Part shown: piece after piece, positions 1-7,957 of the stretch
Position numbering within the stretch: position 1 is the stretch's first letter
Layout of the letters: each line of letters begins with the position of its first letter
DNA from: Bacteroidota bacterium
Lineage (GTDB): Bacteria > Bacteroidota > Ignavibacteria > Tepidaquicellales > Tepidaquicellaceae
Length of the DNA stretch: 64,000 nt
Direction of reading: 5' to 3'
Assembly (NCBI GenBank): GCA_018266875.1
Contig: JAFDZR010000013.1
Coordinates: 1-64,000, forward strand
Position numbers and translations under genes: made by a program
The notes under the pieces: generated by a model
Told to the model about the DNA's origin: nothing
The model's database searches: none
Seen by the model: only the letters and a program-made list of their open reading frames with translations

Positions 1-72
1 GGACAGGGAAATTTTATTAACGAAATTTTTCACGAATTCTTAACGGCAATAATTCACAGGCGGATAGTTTGA
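1..72 (+). CDS. Possible 3' end of an upstream gene (23 codons)
   Basis: Frame 1 is open from the first base of the window to a TGA at 70-72 (23 codons, ending in His-Arg-Arg-Ile-Val), while the other two forward frames close sooner. It may be the C-terminus of a gene that starts before the window. The piece is too short to assign a family, and an open stretch this short can occur by chance. Confidence 0.25.
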   Translation, partial: GQGNFINEIFHEFLTAIIHRRIV

Positions 73-270
73 AAAAATAGATTAAAAAGTTTAAAAGATT
101 TTAAATATTAAAGTATTTCTTATGATTAAAAATTAATTTGGACAGTATTGTTTTTTTGAAAAAACTGCAAAAAAAATTATGTTGATTTTATTTAAAGTTT
201 CGTTTAAGATATTTCGCCTAAGTTATTGTTCGGACTTTAATTTAAAGTCAATTTTGATTATGTTAATAAC
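73..270. other. AT-rich leader before the locus with inverted repeats
   Basis: About 200 bases, strongly AT-rich, with no convincing gene. It holds several A/T inverted repeats: TTTAAAA/TTTTAAA at 90-105, GTTTTTT/AAAAAAC at 150-165, and a perfect palindrome at 233-249 listed separately. As the only sizeable gap before the first export gene, it is the natural place for the main promoter and for a leader recognised by the antiterminator. I could not pick out a convincing -10/-35 or Bacteroidetes-type -33/-7 pair. Confidence 0.4.
233..249. promoter_or_regulatory. 17-bp perfect palindrome, candidate operator or leader hairpin
   Basis: GACTTTAA, one central T, then TTAAAGTC: a perfect 8-base inverted repeat ending 21 bases before the TTG start at 271. 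The half-site TTTAAAGT occurs here at 241-248 and again at 191-198. It could bind a dimeric regulator or fold as a 7-bp stem with a 3-base loop in the leader RNA. The base composition makes chance A/T palindromes common, so the assignment is tentative. Confidence 0.3.
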
Positions 271-828
271 TTGTATTTTTTGAACATTCTGAATTTTTTG
301 AGAAGAAAAATCTACATAGCTTTAATATTTCTGATTGTAACAGCCGGATTCTCTGCTGCGCAGTCTGACAGGACGAAGGTTGGAAATGACGCTTTCTCCA
401 CTCAGCAGGGCGGTTATTATAATTACGGGGACAAGGACAAAGTCAATATTGAGGTAAATGTCTGGGGATATGTAAGGTATCCGGGCAAGTATCTTATCCC
501 ACAGGGATCTACAATCACAGATCTTATTTCATACAGCGGAGGACCTTTAACTGATTCAAAACTCGAAGACATAAGACTTTACAGACCAAAGAATGACAGT
601 ATGAGAATCTCAAATGATCAGCTGATCACGTTAAATTACAATGACCTTGTATGGGAGGAAAGAGTGCAGATGAAGAACAAACTCAATACCCAGCTTATCC
701 CCGGAGATATACTTATACTGACAGGCGAACCCAGATATTTCAGCAGAGATAATGTGAATCTTATTCTGGCAATTTCGTCAGTTCTGATATCACTTGGTAT
801 TCTGGTAATTTCAATTGTAAGAAAATAA
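271..828 (+). CDS. Small membrane-anchored SLBB protein (first copy)
   Basis: A 185-residue protein with a hydrophobic, signal-like N-terminus (about residues 11-30), one SLBB-type domain (about 58-150, with the motif GYVRYPGKYLIPQG near 66-79) and a C-terminal membrane helix (about 162-182) ending in RK. SLBB domains occur in Wza/OPX outer-membrane polysaccharide exporters, but the N-terminal Poly_export domain of true OPX proteins is missing, so this is not a complete pore. It probably sits in the inner membrane with the SLBB domain in the periplasm and assists export. The start is a TTG at 271; a second in-frame TTG lies at 280, and the nearby ATG at 260 is quickly stopped. A paralogue lies at 2693. 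Confidence 0.8.
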   Translation: MYFLNILNFLRRKIYIALIFLIVTAGFSAAQSDRTKVGNDAFSTQQGGYYNYGDKDKVNIEVNVWGYVRYPGKYLIPQGSTITDLISYSGGPLTDSKLEDIRLYRPKNDSMRISNDQLITLNYNDLVWEERVQMKNKLNTQLIPGDILILTGEPRYFSRDNVNLILAISSVLISLGILVISIVRK

Positions 829-849
829 AAACAGCAGCAAGATAAATCA

Positions 850-1362
850 ATGCAGGACCTGAATAACAGAAACTGGTTTGTAATGCAGACAAGACCGAGA
901 AGTGAATTTAAGGTATTCCAGAATATTGAAACGAAGGGCATTGAGGCATTTCTTCCCATAACGGAAAAGATCAGGGTCTGGTCAGACAGAAAGAAGAAGA
1001 TCTCTGTCCCGTTATTCTCGGGGTATTTATTTGTCCATGCAAACGAAAACGAGAGACTTCATGCGATCCGGGATAATTCCGGCGCTTTGAAGTATATCCA
1101 ATTTGAAAAAAGACCTGCAGTGGTTTCCGATAAGGAAATTATGCTTATAAAACAAGCCCTGCTTGAGCCGGAAAAAGTAAGCGTCGAGGAAAAGCATATA
1201 CGCAAAGGAGATGTGGTCGTGATCAATTACGGAATATTCAAGGGATTCAAAGGTTATGTGAATGAGATAAGAGGGAACTACAAGCTTACAGTGAATCTTG
1301 AAGAGTTTTCATATTCCATCAGTATTATACTGAATTCAAATGAAGTAAATCTGTATTCGTAA
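850..1362 (+). CDS. UpxY/RfaH-like NusG-family antiterminator
   Basis: A 170-residue specialised NusG paralogue. The N-terminal NGN domain (about residues 8-105) opens with NWFVMQTRPRSE, a hallmark of the family. The C-terminal KOW domain (about 117-150) contains KGDVVVINYGIFKGFKG. Such proteins bind RNA polymerase and let it read through long polysaccharide operons; UpxY proteins of Bacteroides capsule loci and RfaH are the known examples. It lies near the front of some 60 co-directional glycan genes, which fits control of this locus. It is preceded by an SLBB gene, with a 21-base gap and no Shine-Dalgarno. The family call is firm; the regulatory target is inferred from position. Confidence 0.88.
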   Translation: MQDLNNRNWFVMQTRPRSEFKVFQNIETKGIEAFLPITEKIRVWSDRKKKISVPLFSGYLFVHANENERLHAIRDNSGALKYIQFEKRPAVVSDKEIMLIKQALLEPEKVSVEEKHIRKGDVVVINYGIFKGFKGYVNEIRGNYKLTVNLEEFSYSISIILNSNEVNLYS

Positions 1363-1598
1363 TTTTATTCAGTTTTGCTTTTAAAAAATAACATGTACAG
1401 AGTTTAGTTTTGTAAACGGGAATTGTCAAAGTTGTTGATGAGAGTTGTTCTGATGCAATTTCACTAAGTTGAAATAATAATATTTAATGGCTTAAAAATT
1501 TTTAATTTGTGAGTCAATTGGCGGAGCTTTAAATAAATCAGTTTTAAAAAATAATACAGATACGATACCAAAATGAACTTATTTTCAAAAATCAATTT
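1363..1598. other. 236-base AT-rich gap between the antiterminator and the epimerase
   Basis: No open frame of note. It contains a TAGTTTTG element at 1405-1412 that matches the Bacteroidetes -7 consensus TAnnTTTG, but the nearest TTTTG upstream (1373-1377) is 27 bases away, more than the usual spacing. A 14-bp A/T palindrome, TTAAAAATTTTTAA, lies at 1492-1505. It may hold a second promoter or a pause/leader region for the antiterminator; I see nothing decisive. Confidence 0.35.
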
Positions 1599-2543
1599 AT
1601 GCAGAAAACAAAATTTCTTGTAACTGGCGGCGCGGGATTTATCGGTTCAAACATTGTGGCAGAACTCCTTGAGCAGGGTCACAGCGTAAGGGTACTTGAT
1701 AATTTTTCTTCCGGCAAGAGAGAGAATCTGAAGAATTTCTCAGAGGATTTTGAACTGATCGAAGGTGATATCAGAAGTTATCATATTGTAAGCGAAGCGC
1801 TTAAAGGTATTGAAGTAGTCCTTCATCAGGCTGCTCTTCCTTCTGTTCCAAGGTCTATAAAGGATCCGATCACTTCAAATGAAGTCAACGTCAATGGAAT
1901 ACTGAATATACTGGAAGCTTCAGTAGGAGCAAACGTAAGAAGAGTAGTTTACGCTTCTTCATCTTCGGTTTACGGCGATAATCCTGAACTTCCAAAACAC
2001 GAAGGGATGCTTCCGAATCCTTTGTCGCCTTATGCTGTTTCAAAACTTGCAGGAGAAAAATACTGCAGTGTGTTTTCCAAGATCTACGGGCTCGAGACCA
2101 TTGCGCTGAGATATTTCAATGTATTTGGTCCGAATCAGGATCCTTCGTCACAGTATTCTGCAGTTATACCAAAATTCATAACTGCTATTTTAAAGGACGA
2201 AAAGCCGGTTATTTACGGTGACGGCGAACAGTCCAGGGATTTCACATATGTTTCAAATGTTGTCGATGCCAATATTCTCGGAGCGTTTGCAGAATGTGAA
2301 ACAGGAATTGCCATGAACTGCGCATTCAGCGGAAGGATAACTCTCAATGAACTTGTTGCATGCATAAATAAAAAGCTTAACAAAGACATTGAACCGGTTT
2401 ATGAAAAAAGCAGACCGGGGGATGTGAAACATTCTTATGCCGACATCTCTCTTGCAAAAGAGAAGATCGGTTTTAAGACGTCAGTGGATTTTGAGACAGG
2501 TCTGGACAGGACTATAGATTTTTTCATAAAAAAGATCATATAA
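1599..2543 (+). CDS. NAD-dependent nucleotide-sugar epimerase (UDP-hexose/GlcNAc 4-epimerase type)
   Basis: A 314-residue extended SDR. The Rossmann motif TGGAGFIG is at residues 8-15 and the SSSSVYG segment is near 122-128. The catalytic dyad is Tyr145/Lys149 (YAVSK), and RYFNVFGPNQ follows near 169-178. The sequence pattern is closest to the UDP-GlcNAc/UDP-Glc 4-epimerases and uronate epimerases of the WbpP/GalE class, so it probably interconverts gluco- and galacto-configured UDP sugars for the glycan. The exact substrate cannot be read from sequence. It sits between the antiterminator and the second SLBB gene with AT-rich gaps on both sides (236 and 149 bases), so it may have its own promoter. 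Confidence 0.85.
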   Translation: MQKTKFLVTGGAGFIGSNIVAELLEQGHSVRVLDNFSSGKRENLKNFSEDFELIEGDIRSYHIVSEALKGIEVVLHQAALPSVPRSIKDPITSNEVNVNGILNILEASVGANVRRVVYASSSSVYGDNPELPKHEGMLPNPLSPYAVSKLAGEKYCSVFSKIYGLETIALRYFNVFGPNQDPSSQYSAVIPKFITAILKDEKPVIYGDGEQSRDFTYVSNVVDANILGAFAECETGIAMNCAFSGRITLNELVACINKKLNKDIEPVYEKSRPGDVKHSYADISLAKEKIGFKTSVDFETGLDRTIDFFIKKII

Positions 2544-2692
2544 TTCAACTTTAATTAACCCTGAAATTTCTCCGAAAATAAAATTTTATGACTAAGAATT
2601 TATTGTTAAATTTCTTATGTTAATCAACCTTAAAGAACGAATTTAATATTTCGGAAATTTTTTCTATTTCTAATATACAGATAAATAAAATT

Positions 2693-3247
2693 TTGAATCT
2701 AAACCGCATTGCGTTAGCCCTGTTATTGTTCTTTGCAGTTTCCGTATCAGATGGTTTTTCACAGCTGGACAGTGATTATGTAAAGATCGGTCCGGAAGAA
2801 CTTTTAAAACCGGGAGCCGGACATTATTTCAACTTCTCGGATAAAAATAAAGTCAACATAGAAATTATAATGCTGGGCGGTCCCGGACCCGGAAGATATC
2901 TAATTCCAAAAGGCACTACTCTCTTCGACCTGATGATAATGGCAGGCGGTACGAAGTCAGATTTTGTCGATGACATCAAGATCCTCAGGTTGAAAAGCGA
3001 AACTCCCATACTTCAGGCGCAGACCTTTAAGGAATACAGTTTCGTCGATCTATATGATAATTCAAGGGATGAGATACTGAAGGCATATAAAAATCCTGAA
3101 CTTCAGCCCGGAGATCTTGTGATCGCTCCGCAGGTGAAAGAGGCTCAGAATATTTTTTATTACATAAGAGAAACAATTTACTTCATTGGAACACTGATCT
3201 CATTCTACTATCTGGTTGATAATCTGATCAGGAGATCGGTAAGATAG
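2693..3247 (+). CDS. Small membrane-anchored SLBB protein (second copy)
   Basis: A 184-residue paralogue of the protein at 271 with the same build: signal-like N-terminus (about residues 4-22), a single SLBB domain (about 57-150, motif GRYLIPKGTT), and a C-terminal hydrophobic segment (about 155-175) ending in basic residues. Both copies share a YFNFSDKNKVNIE-like stretch just before the SLBB fold. There is no Poly_export domain. It starts at TTG and is followed 78 bases later by the Wzc-like kinase, so it probably works with that kinase and the exporter in the periplasm. Whether the two copies form a heteromer or are alternatives is unknown. Confidence 0.8.
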   Translation: MNLNRIALALLLFFAVSVSDGFSQLDSDYVKIGPEELLKPGAGHYFNFSDKNKVNIEIIMLGGPGPGRYLIPKGTTLFDLMIMAGGTKSDFVDDIKILRLKSETPILQAQTFKEYSFVDLYDNSRDEILKAYKNPELQPGDLVIAPQVKEAQNIFYYIRETIYFIGTLISFYYLVDNLIRRSVR

Positions 3248-3248
3248 A

Positions 3249-3269
3249 ATATGTTTTTTTTTAACATAT
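3249..3269 (+). terminator. Weak T-loop hairpin just after the second SLBB gene
   Basis: ATATGTT (3249-3255) and AACATAT (3263-3269) are exact inverted repeats around a loop of seven Ts, starting two bases after the stop codon and followed by ATATTTTTATC. The stem is only 7 bp and has one G-C pair, so it would be a weak terminator or attenuator at most. It might be a site where the upstream antiterminator matters. Confidence 0.25.
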
Positions 3270-3325
3270 ATTTTTATCAAATATATTTATAATTTTTCGT
3301 TAAAGTATTAAAAATAGAATAAGCA

Positions 3326-5578
3326 ATGGCTAAAAATAATTCATACGATGAATTTGATGAATTTGAACAGACTAACGATGCTGCTCCCTCGAAAGATGTC
3401 CTGAAAGAATACATTAATGTACTCAGACAGAATCTAATCCCTATACTCATAATCCTTTCGGTAAGTATAATTTACACTCTTATATATGTTAACACGGCAA
3501 CCAACATATACAGGTCAACAACCAGTGTAAAACTGGAAAGTCCTCAGGGAAATATCTTAACTGCAAATTTCGGATTTGAAGGCGGAAATTCCACCAATGA
3601 AAAATATATTTCCGTTCAGATAGCCGTTATGAAAAGTTATGATATCAGAGACAAGGTCTCAAAAGTCCTAATCGATTCTTTCAATACCGGAAACAGACAA
3701 TACAGCATACTTCTCAACAGAGCGGTTCTGCCGGAAACAGTTGCCGTATCTCAGGAAGTCCTGAGACGTGAACTCGGTAATTTTGTCAGTATTACAGCAG
3801 TGAAAGGTCTGGACGCAATCAGCATTACTGCCGAAGGTCCGATATTCGACGAGTTGCAGTACATTACAAAAACTTATGCTGATGTCTATCTGAGATACAA
3901 TGTTGATTTAAGCAGGCAGGACATCACAAACGTAAAGAAATTTATTGTTGATGAAAGAGAAAAGAAGTTCAAGGAATTAAATGATGCGGAAACTTCAATT
4001 CAGAATTTTCAAAAGAGAACCGGTTACATATCCCTTACTACACAGACAGCCGCGCTTGTAAATAATATTGCTCAGTATGAAGCTCTTATAAAAGGCAATG
4101 AGATTGAAACAAAGATCCGTGAAAATAATCTGAATTCAATGAATAAGAAATTCAGCGATATGGACCCGCAGCTGAATGATTTCATTGACGCTCAGATCAA
4201 TCAGTCTTATTTAGCTGCAATTCAGTCACAGGTCGCCAACCTTGAGGTTCAGAGAGATATTGAACTTGCGCCGATTCAGGATGAACAGGTAAAGGAAAAG
4301 ACGAGACTTGCTTATGACAGAAAACTTGATAACCTGAAAGTCAAGCTTGCCGAACAGATTGAAATAATGAAAAACGGTATTCAGGCAAACACTCCGGCTG
4401 AGAAGAAAGGTTTGAGCGCTGATATTTTCAAGGAGAAACTTGAAATTCAGGATATGAAACTCAAGAATGCCTACTACCAGAATCTGATCGCAAAATCAAA
4501 TGCTGAGCTGAAGAATCTTCCGGAACAGATGAGTGAACTTGTAAAACTTGAAAGAGACAGAAGTTCAGCTGAAAAATTATATACGACACTGGAACAGAAA
4601 TATCAGGAAGCTACAATTAACGAAAGAGCCAGAGTGGGTAATGCATCAATACTTGATCTCGGTCTGGATAACAATGCTGCAGTGGCTCCGGACAGACCCA
4701 AGATCATTCTTTTTGGAATCCTGATAGGACTGGGACTCGGACTGGCTTTTGCTTTTGTGAGGAATTATCTTGATAAGTCCATCAAATCACCTGACGAACT
4801 TGAAAGCAGAGGAGCAAGCGTATTGTCTTGGATACCTAAGATAGAATCTATTCAAAAGAACGGATCGGCAACTCCGGAATTTATTGTGGGCAACAAATCG
4901 AATTCCGCTGCTTCGGAAGCTTTTAAAGCGTTGAGAACGCGGATACAGTTTTCAAGACTTGAATCCGAACAGCTGAAAACTATACTTGTTACCAGTTCTA
5001 TTCCATTTGAAGGAAAGACAATTGTATCATCAAACCTTGCGGGAAGTTTTGCACAGGCCGGCAAGAAAGTTCTTATCATGGACTGCGACCTCAGAAAACC
5101 TAGGATACACAATGTTTTCGAAACAGACAAGTTTCCCGGTCTCAGTGACTATCTGTTTACCAATGTAACTCTGGAAGATATTACAAGACCTACTCCTATG
5201 GATAATCTGCATTTCATAACCAGCGGAACTATACCTCCGAATCCTTCGGAACTGCTAGGTTCGGTACAGATGAAACAGTTCATAAACAAGCTGAAAGAAA
5301 TTTATGATATGGTTATAATCGACTCGCCTCCGTTTATTACAGTTACTGACTCGGAGATTCTTTACAATATCACAGACGGTACAGTACTTGTCTGTCAGGC
5401 GAACAAGACACCGGCGGACGCATTCTGGAAAACCTATGACCGTCTGAATAAAAAATATCCGCATCATCTCTTAGGATGTGTGCTGAATAATTTCAACTTC
5501 AAGAGTTCCTACGGATACTATTATAATTATTATTATTATTATTCGCAGCCGGATTCGAACAAAAAGATATTGAAATAA
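3326..5578 (+). CDS. wzc: Wzc-like polysaccharide co-polymerase / tyrosine autokinase (BY-kinase)
   Basis: A 750-residue inner-membrane protein. It has an N-terminal Wzz domain with a membrane helix (about residues 36-55), a long periplasmic coiled-coil region (about 200-440), a second membrane helix (about 458-478, rich in Gly-Leu), and a cytoplasmic BY-kinase domain. That domain carries Walker A (PFEGKT near 558-563), Walker A' (VLIMDCDLRKPR, about 582-593) and Walker B (MVIIDSPP, about 661-668). The C-terminus has a Tyr cluster (residues 729-739, nine Tyr), the usual autophosphorylation tail. In known systems cycles of phosphorylation control chain polymerisation and export. It directly precedes an ABC exporter rather than Wzx/Wzy, which is less common for a PCP-2a protein. 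The Tyr tail is encoded by a TAT triplet run. Confidence 0.92.
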   Translation: MAKNNSYDEFDEFEQTNDAAPSKDVLKEYINVLRQNLIPILIILSVSIIYTLIYVNTATNIYRSTTSVKLESPQGNILTANFGFEGGNSTNEKYISVQIAVMKSYDIRDKVSKVLIDSFNTGNRQYSILLNRAVLPETVAVSQEVLRRELGNFVSITAVKGLDAISITAEGPIFDELQYITKTYADVYLRYNVDLSRQDITNVKKFIVDEREKKFKELNDAETSIQNFQKRTGYISLTTQTAALVNNIAQYEALIKGNEIETKIRENNLNSMNKKFSDMDPQLNDFIDAQINQSYLAAIQSQVANLEVQRDIELAPIQDEQVKEKTRLAYDRKLDNLKVKLAEQIEIMKNGIQANTPAEKKGLSADIFKEKLEIQDMKLKNAYYQNLIAKSNAELKNLPEQMSELVKLERDRSSAEKLYTTLEQKYQEATINERARVGNASILDLGLDNNAAVAPDRPKIILFGILIGLGLGLAFAFVRNYLDKSIKSPDELESRGASVLSWIPKIESIQKNGSATPEFIVGNKSNSAASEAFKALRTRIQFSRLESEQLKTILVTSSIPFEGKTIVSSNLAGSFAQAGKKVLIMDCDLRKPRIHNVFETDKFPGLSDYLFTNVTLEDITRPTPMDNLHFITSGTIPPNPSELLGSVQMKQFINKLKEIYDMVIIDSPPFITVTDSEILYNITDGTVLVCQANKTPADAFWKTYDRLNKKYPHHLLGCVLNNFNFKSSYGYYYNYYYYYSQPDSNKKILK
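5516..5542 (+). repeat. TAT triplet tract encoding the kinase tyrosine tail
   Basis: Nine codons read TAC TAT TAT AAT and then five TAT in a row (5528-5542). They encode Tyr residues broken by one Asn in the Wzc-like C-terminus. Gain or loss of triplets would keep the frame but change the number of phosphorylatable tyrosines. Confidence 0.8.
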
Positions 5579-5626
5579 AACTGAAGATTTTTTTTAGTTT
5601 ATAATATATTCAAACATACCTATAAA

Positions 5627-5655
5627 AATAAAAATACTTTTTAGTTATTTTTATT
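5627..5655. repeat. A/T inverted repeat in the gap before the ABC permease
   Basis: AATAAAAATA (5627-5636) and TATTTTTATT (5646-5655) are exact reverse complements around a 9-base loop. This lies in the 152-base AT-rich gap (5579-5730) between the kinase and wzm. The stem has no G-C pairs, so it is a poor terminator; it may be chance in this composition. Nothing else is recognisable in the gap. Confidence 0.25.
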
Positions 5656-5730
5656 CCGTTGATCCATACGAAAATTACAATAATCTTGCAGTCGCAAATT
5701 ATTTTTTACAAATTAAATATAATTTTTTAA

Positions 5731-6585
5731 ATGTCTGAAAATTCACAGGATGAATGGACATTAGAGATAAAACCTGTATCAGGATGGTTTAATTTTCATC
5801 TTAAAGATGTCTGGAGATACAGGGACCTTCTGATGATGTTTGTCAGGAGAGACTTTGTGGCTGTTTACAAACAGACCATTCTCGGACCGTTCTGGTTTTT
5901 TCTTCAGCCCATACTTACAACAATTACATTTACGATTGTATTCGGGAACATAGCGAGGATCTCAACGGACGGGATTCCTCCTTTACTTTTCTATATGTCG
6001 GGTATTGTCAGCTGGGGATATTTTTCGGACTGTCTTACAAGGACTTCATCAACATTTGTATCAAACGCAAACATATTCGGAAAGGTATATTTCCCGAGAC
6101 TTGTTAGTCCTTTATCAAACATAATTTCCCTGCTAATGAAATTCGGGATTCAGTTGTTCCTTTTCCTGTGCTTCCTGATTTATTATTACGTCAATGATGC
6201 AAATATACATCCTAACTTTTATATTCTCCTTACGCCTTACCTGCTTTTTTTAATGGCGGGATTAGGACTCGGATTCGGAATTATTGTTTCATCATTAACT
6301 ACAAAATACAGAGACTTCAGCTTTCTCGTGAGTTTCGGGGTTCAGTTGCTGATGTACGCTACGCCGGTAATTTATCCATTGTCGGCTCTCCCTGAAAAAT
6401 ACAAGTGGATAGTGCTTATGAATCCCATGACCGCAATAATTGATACATTCAGATTTGCATTCCTCGGAGCCGGTACTTTCAATTCCGGAAACCTGATATA
6501 CAGTTCCGTGTTCATGCTTGTTATTCTTTCGATAGGTATTGTAATATTCAACAGAGTGGAGAAAACATTTATGGATACCGTCTAA
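5731..6585 (+). CDS. wzm: ABC-2 polysaccharide exporter permease (Wzm)
   Basis: A 284-residue integral membrane protein with about six hydrophobic segments. The N-terminal YRDLLMMFVRRDFVAVYKQT is typical of the cytoplasmic gate/coupling helices of Wzm/TagG-type permeases, followed by LGPFWFFLQPI at the first membrane segment. Near 188-205 comes an NPMTAIID-like motif region close to the C-terminus, as in ABC2_membrane proteins. It pairs with the ATPase gene 23 bases downstream to export lipid-linked glycans across the inner membrane. It is the only permease of this type in the window, although two candidate ATPase partners (6609 and 33974) are present. Confidence 0.93.
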   Translation: MSENSQDEWTLEIKPVSGWFNFHLKDVWRYRDLLMMFVRRDFVAVYKQTILGPFWFFLQPILTTITFTIVFGNIARISTDGIPPLLFYMSGIVSWGYFSDCLTRTSSTFVSNANIFGKVYFPRLVSPLSNIISLLMKFGIQLFLFLCFLIYYYVNDANIHPNFYILLTPYLLFLMAGLGLGFGIIVSSLTTKYRDFSFLVSFGVQLLMYATPVIYPLSALPEKYKWIVLMNPMTAIIDTFRFAFLGAGTFNSGNLIYSSVFMLVILSIGIVIFNRVEKTFMDTV

Positions 6586-6608
6586 ATCATTTTTATATTT
6601 TTATCATA

Positions 6609-7934
6609 ATGAGCGCAGTAATCAAAGTAGAAAATCTTTCAAAACTATACCGGCTGGGAATGGTCGGCAGGAGAACTATTGCTGAAGATTTCAACAGATT
6701 AATTGCAAGGATCAGGGGAAAGGAAAATCCATATCTGAAGATCGGAGAGACAAATCAGAGAAATTCAAAAGGTAATTCCGATTATGTCTGGGCTTTGAAG
6801 AATATAGGTTTTGAAGTTAATGAAGGAGAACGGCTTGGTATAATAGGAAAGAACGGCGCTGGAAAATCCACTTTGCTCAAAATATTATCAAGAGTTGCCA
6901 GTCCTACCACAGGTTCAGTAAAAGTCAAAGGAAGAGTTGCAAGTCTGCTTGAAGTCGGAACCGGATTTCATCCTGAGCTGACAGGAAGAGACAATATTTT
7001 TTTAAACGGAGCGATACTCGGAATGACTCAGGATGAGATAAAAAGCAAATTTGACAGCATAGTCGATTTTTCGGGAGTTGAAAGATACATTGACACACCG
7101 GTTAAGAGATATTCTTCCGGAATGTATGTCAGACTGGCTTTCGCAGTAGCGGCGCATCTTGAACCCGAGATACTGATTGTGGACGAGGTCCTGGCTGTCG
7201 GTGATGCGGAATTTCAGAAGAAATGTCTGGGCAAGATGCATGATGTTTCCGAGAAAGAAGGAAGGACAGTATTGTTCGTAAGTCACAATCTTCAGGCAAT
7301 AAGAAATCTCTGTCAGAATACAGTCATACTGAATAACGGAGAAATATTTGCCGCTGGAAAGACTGAACAGGCATTAAGGGATTACAACGAACTTATAAGA
7401 GATATAAAGATAACCGCTGATACAGAGATTGGAAACCAGATCAACCGCAGAGGAAAGGGACGTGTCAGATTTACTGGAATAGAAATTATGGATGAATTCG
7501 GAAACAAAAGATTTAAATTTGAGATCGGCGAAAAGATCAGAGTCAGGATAACCTATGAAATTTTCAGGGAGATTGACGGTCTTAATTATTTGTTTGCCCT
7601 GCTTTCAGGAATTTCACGGGAATGTCTTACGCTATTTGAATACGAGATAAGCAGGGATGTGATGAAACCGGGAAGGAAAGGCGAAGTGGTAATTGAAATA
7701 CCCGAGCTGAGAATCAAACCGGGAGAATATCCTCTTTATTTTGAACTTACTGATCTGAAATACAACAGCTTTGCAAAGGATGTAATAGATGATCTGACCG
7801 CGCCGCTTGTGATCACAAGCAACGGAAACAAGGAAATATTTGACGATACAAAGCCGTCGGGATATTTTGTAACAGAATCCCGTATTCTGCAGAATGAGAT
7901 TTACGAAGCAAAAGAAATTTCGAAAGTTCTTTAA
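6609..7934 (+). CDS. wzt: ABC exporter ATPase with C-terminal glycan-recognition domain (Wzt)
   Basis: A 441-residue protein. The nucleotide-binding domain has Walker A GKNGAGKST (about residues 80-88), signature YSSGMYVRL (about 168-176), Walker B ILIVDEV (about 188-194) and the switch His in FVSHN. The long insert between the first strand and Walker A is typical of Wzt/TagH. After about residue 270 comes a Wzt_C-like beta-sandwich which, in known systems (E. coli O9a, Raoultella O12), binds the modified non-reducing end of the chain before export. It lies directly after wzm. Its NBD is very similar to the second ATPase at 33974, while the C-terminal domains differ. Confidence 0.93.
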   Translation: MSAVIKVENLSKLYRLGMVGRRTIAEDFNRLIARIRGKENPYLKIGETNQRNSKGNSDYVWALKNIGFEVNEGERLGIIGKNGAGKSTLLKILSRVASPTTGSVKVKGRVASLLEVGTGFHPELTGRDNIFLNGAILGMTQDEIKSKFDSIVDFSGVERYIDTPVKRYSSGMYVRLAFAVAAHLEPEILIVDEVLAVGDAEFQKKCLGKMHDVSEKEGRTVLFVSHNLQAIRNLCQNTVILNNGEIFAAGKTEQALRDYNELIRDIKITADTEIGNQINRRGKGRVRFTGIEIMDEFGNKRFKFEIGEKIRVRITYEIFREIDGLNYLFALLSGISRECLTLFEYEISRDVMKPGRKGEVVIEIPELRIKPGEYPLYFELTDLKYNSFAKDVIDDLTAPLVITSNGNKEIFDDTKPSGYFVTESRILQNEIYEAKEISKVL

Positions 7935-7957
7935 AAATTATCTGAAGAAAAAAAAGC

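Noticed and set aside
636-959. 107-codon open frame on the - strand across the SLBB and NusG-like genes
   Set aside because: It spans the end of one clear gene and the start of another and has no family features.
1405-1412. TAGTTTTG as a Bacteroidetes-type -7 promoter element
   Set aside because: The matching -33 TTTG is too far upstream (27 bases), and such AT-rich octamers are common here. It is mentioned only in the gap entry.
5516-5542. Frameshift-type phase variation at the TAT tract
   Set aside because: The repeat unit is three bases, so slippage cannot shift the frame; only tail length would change.
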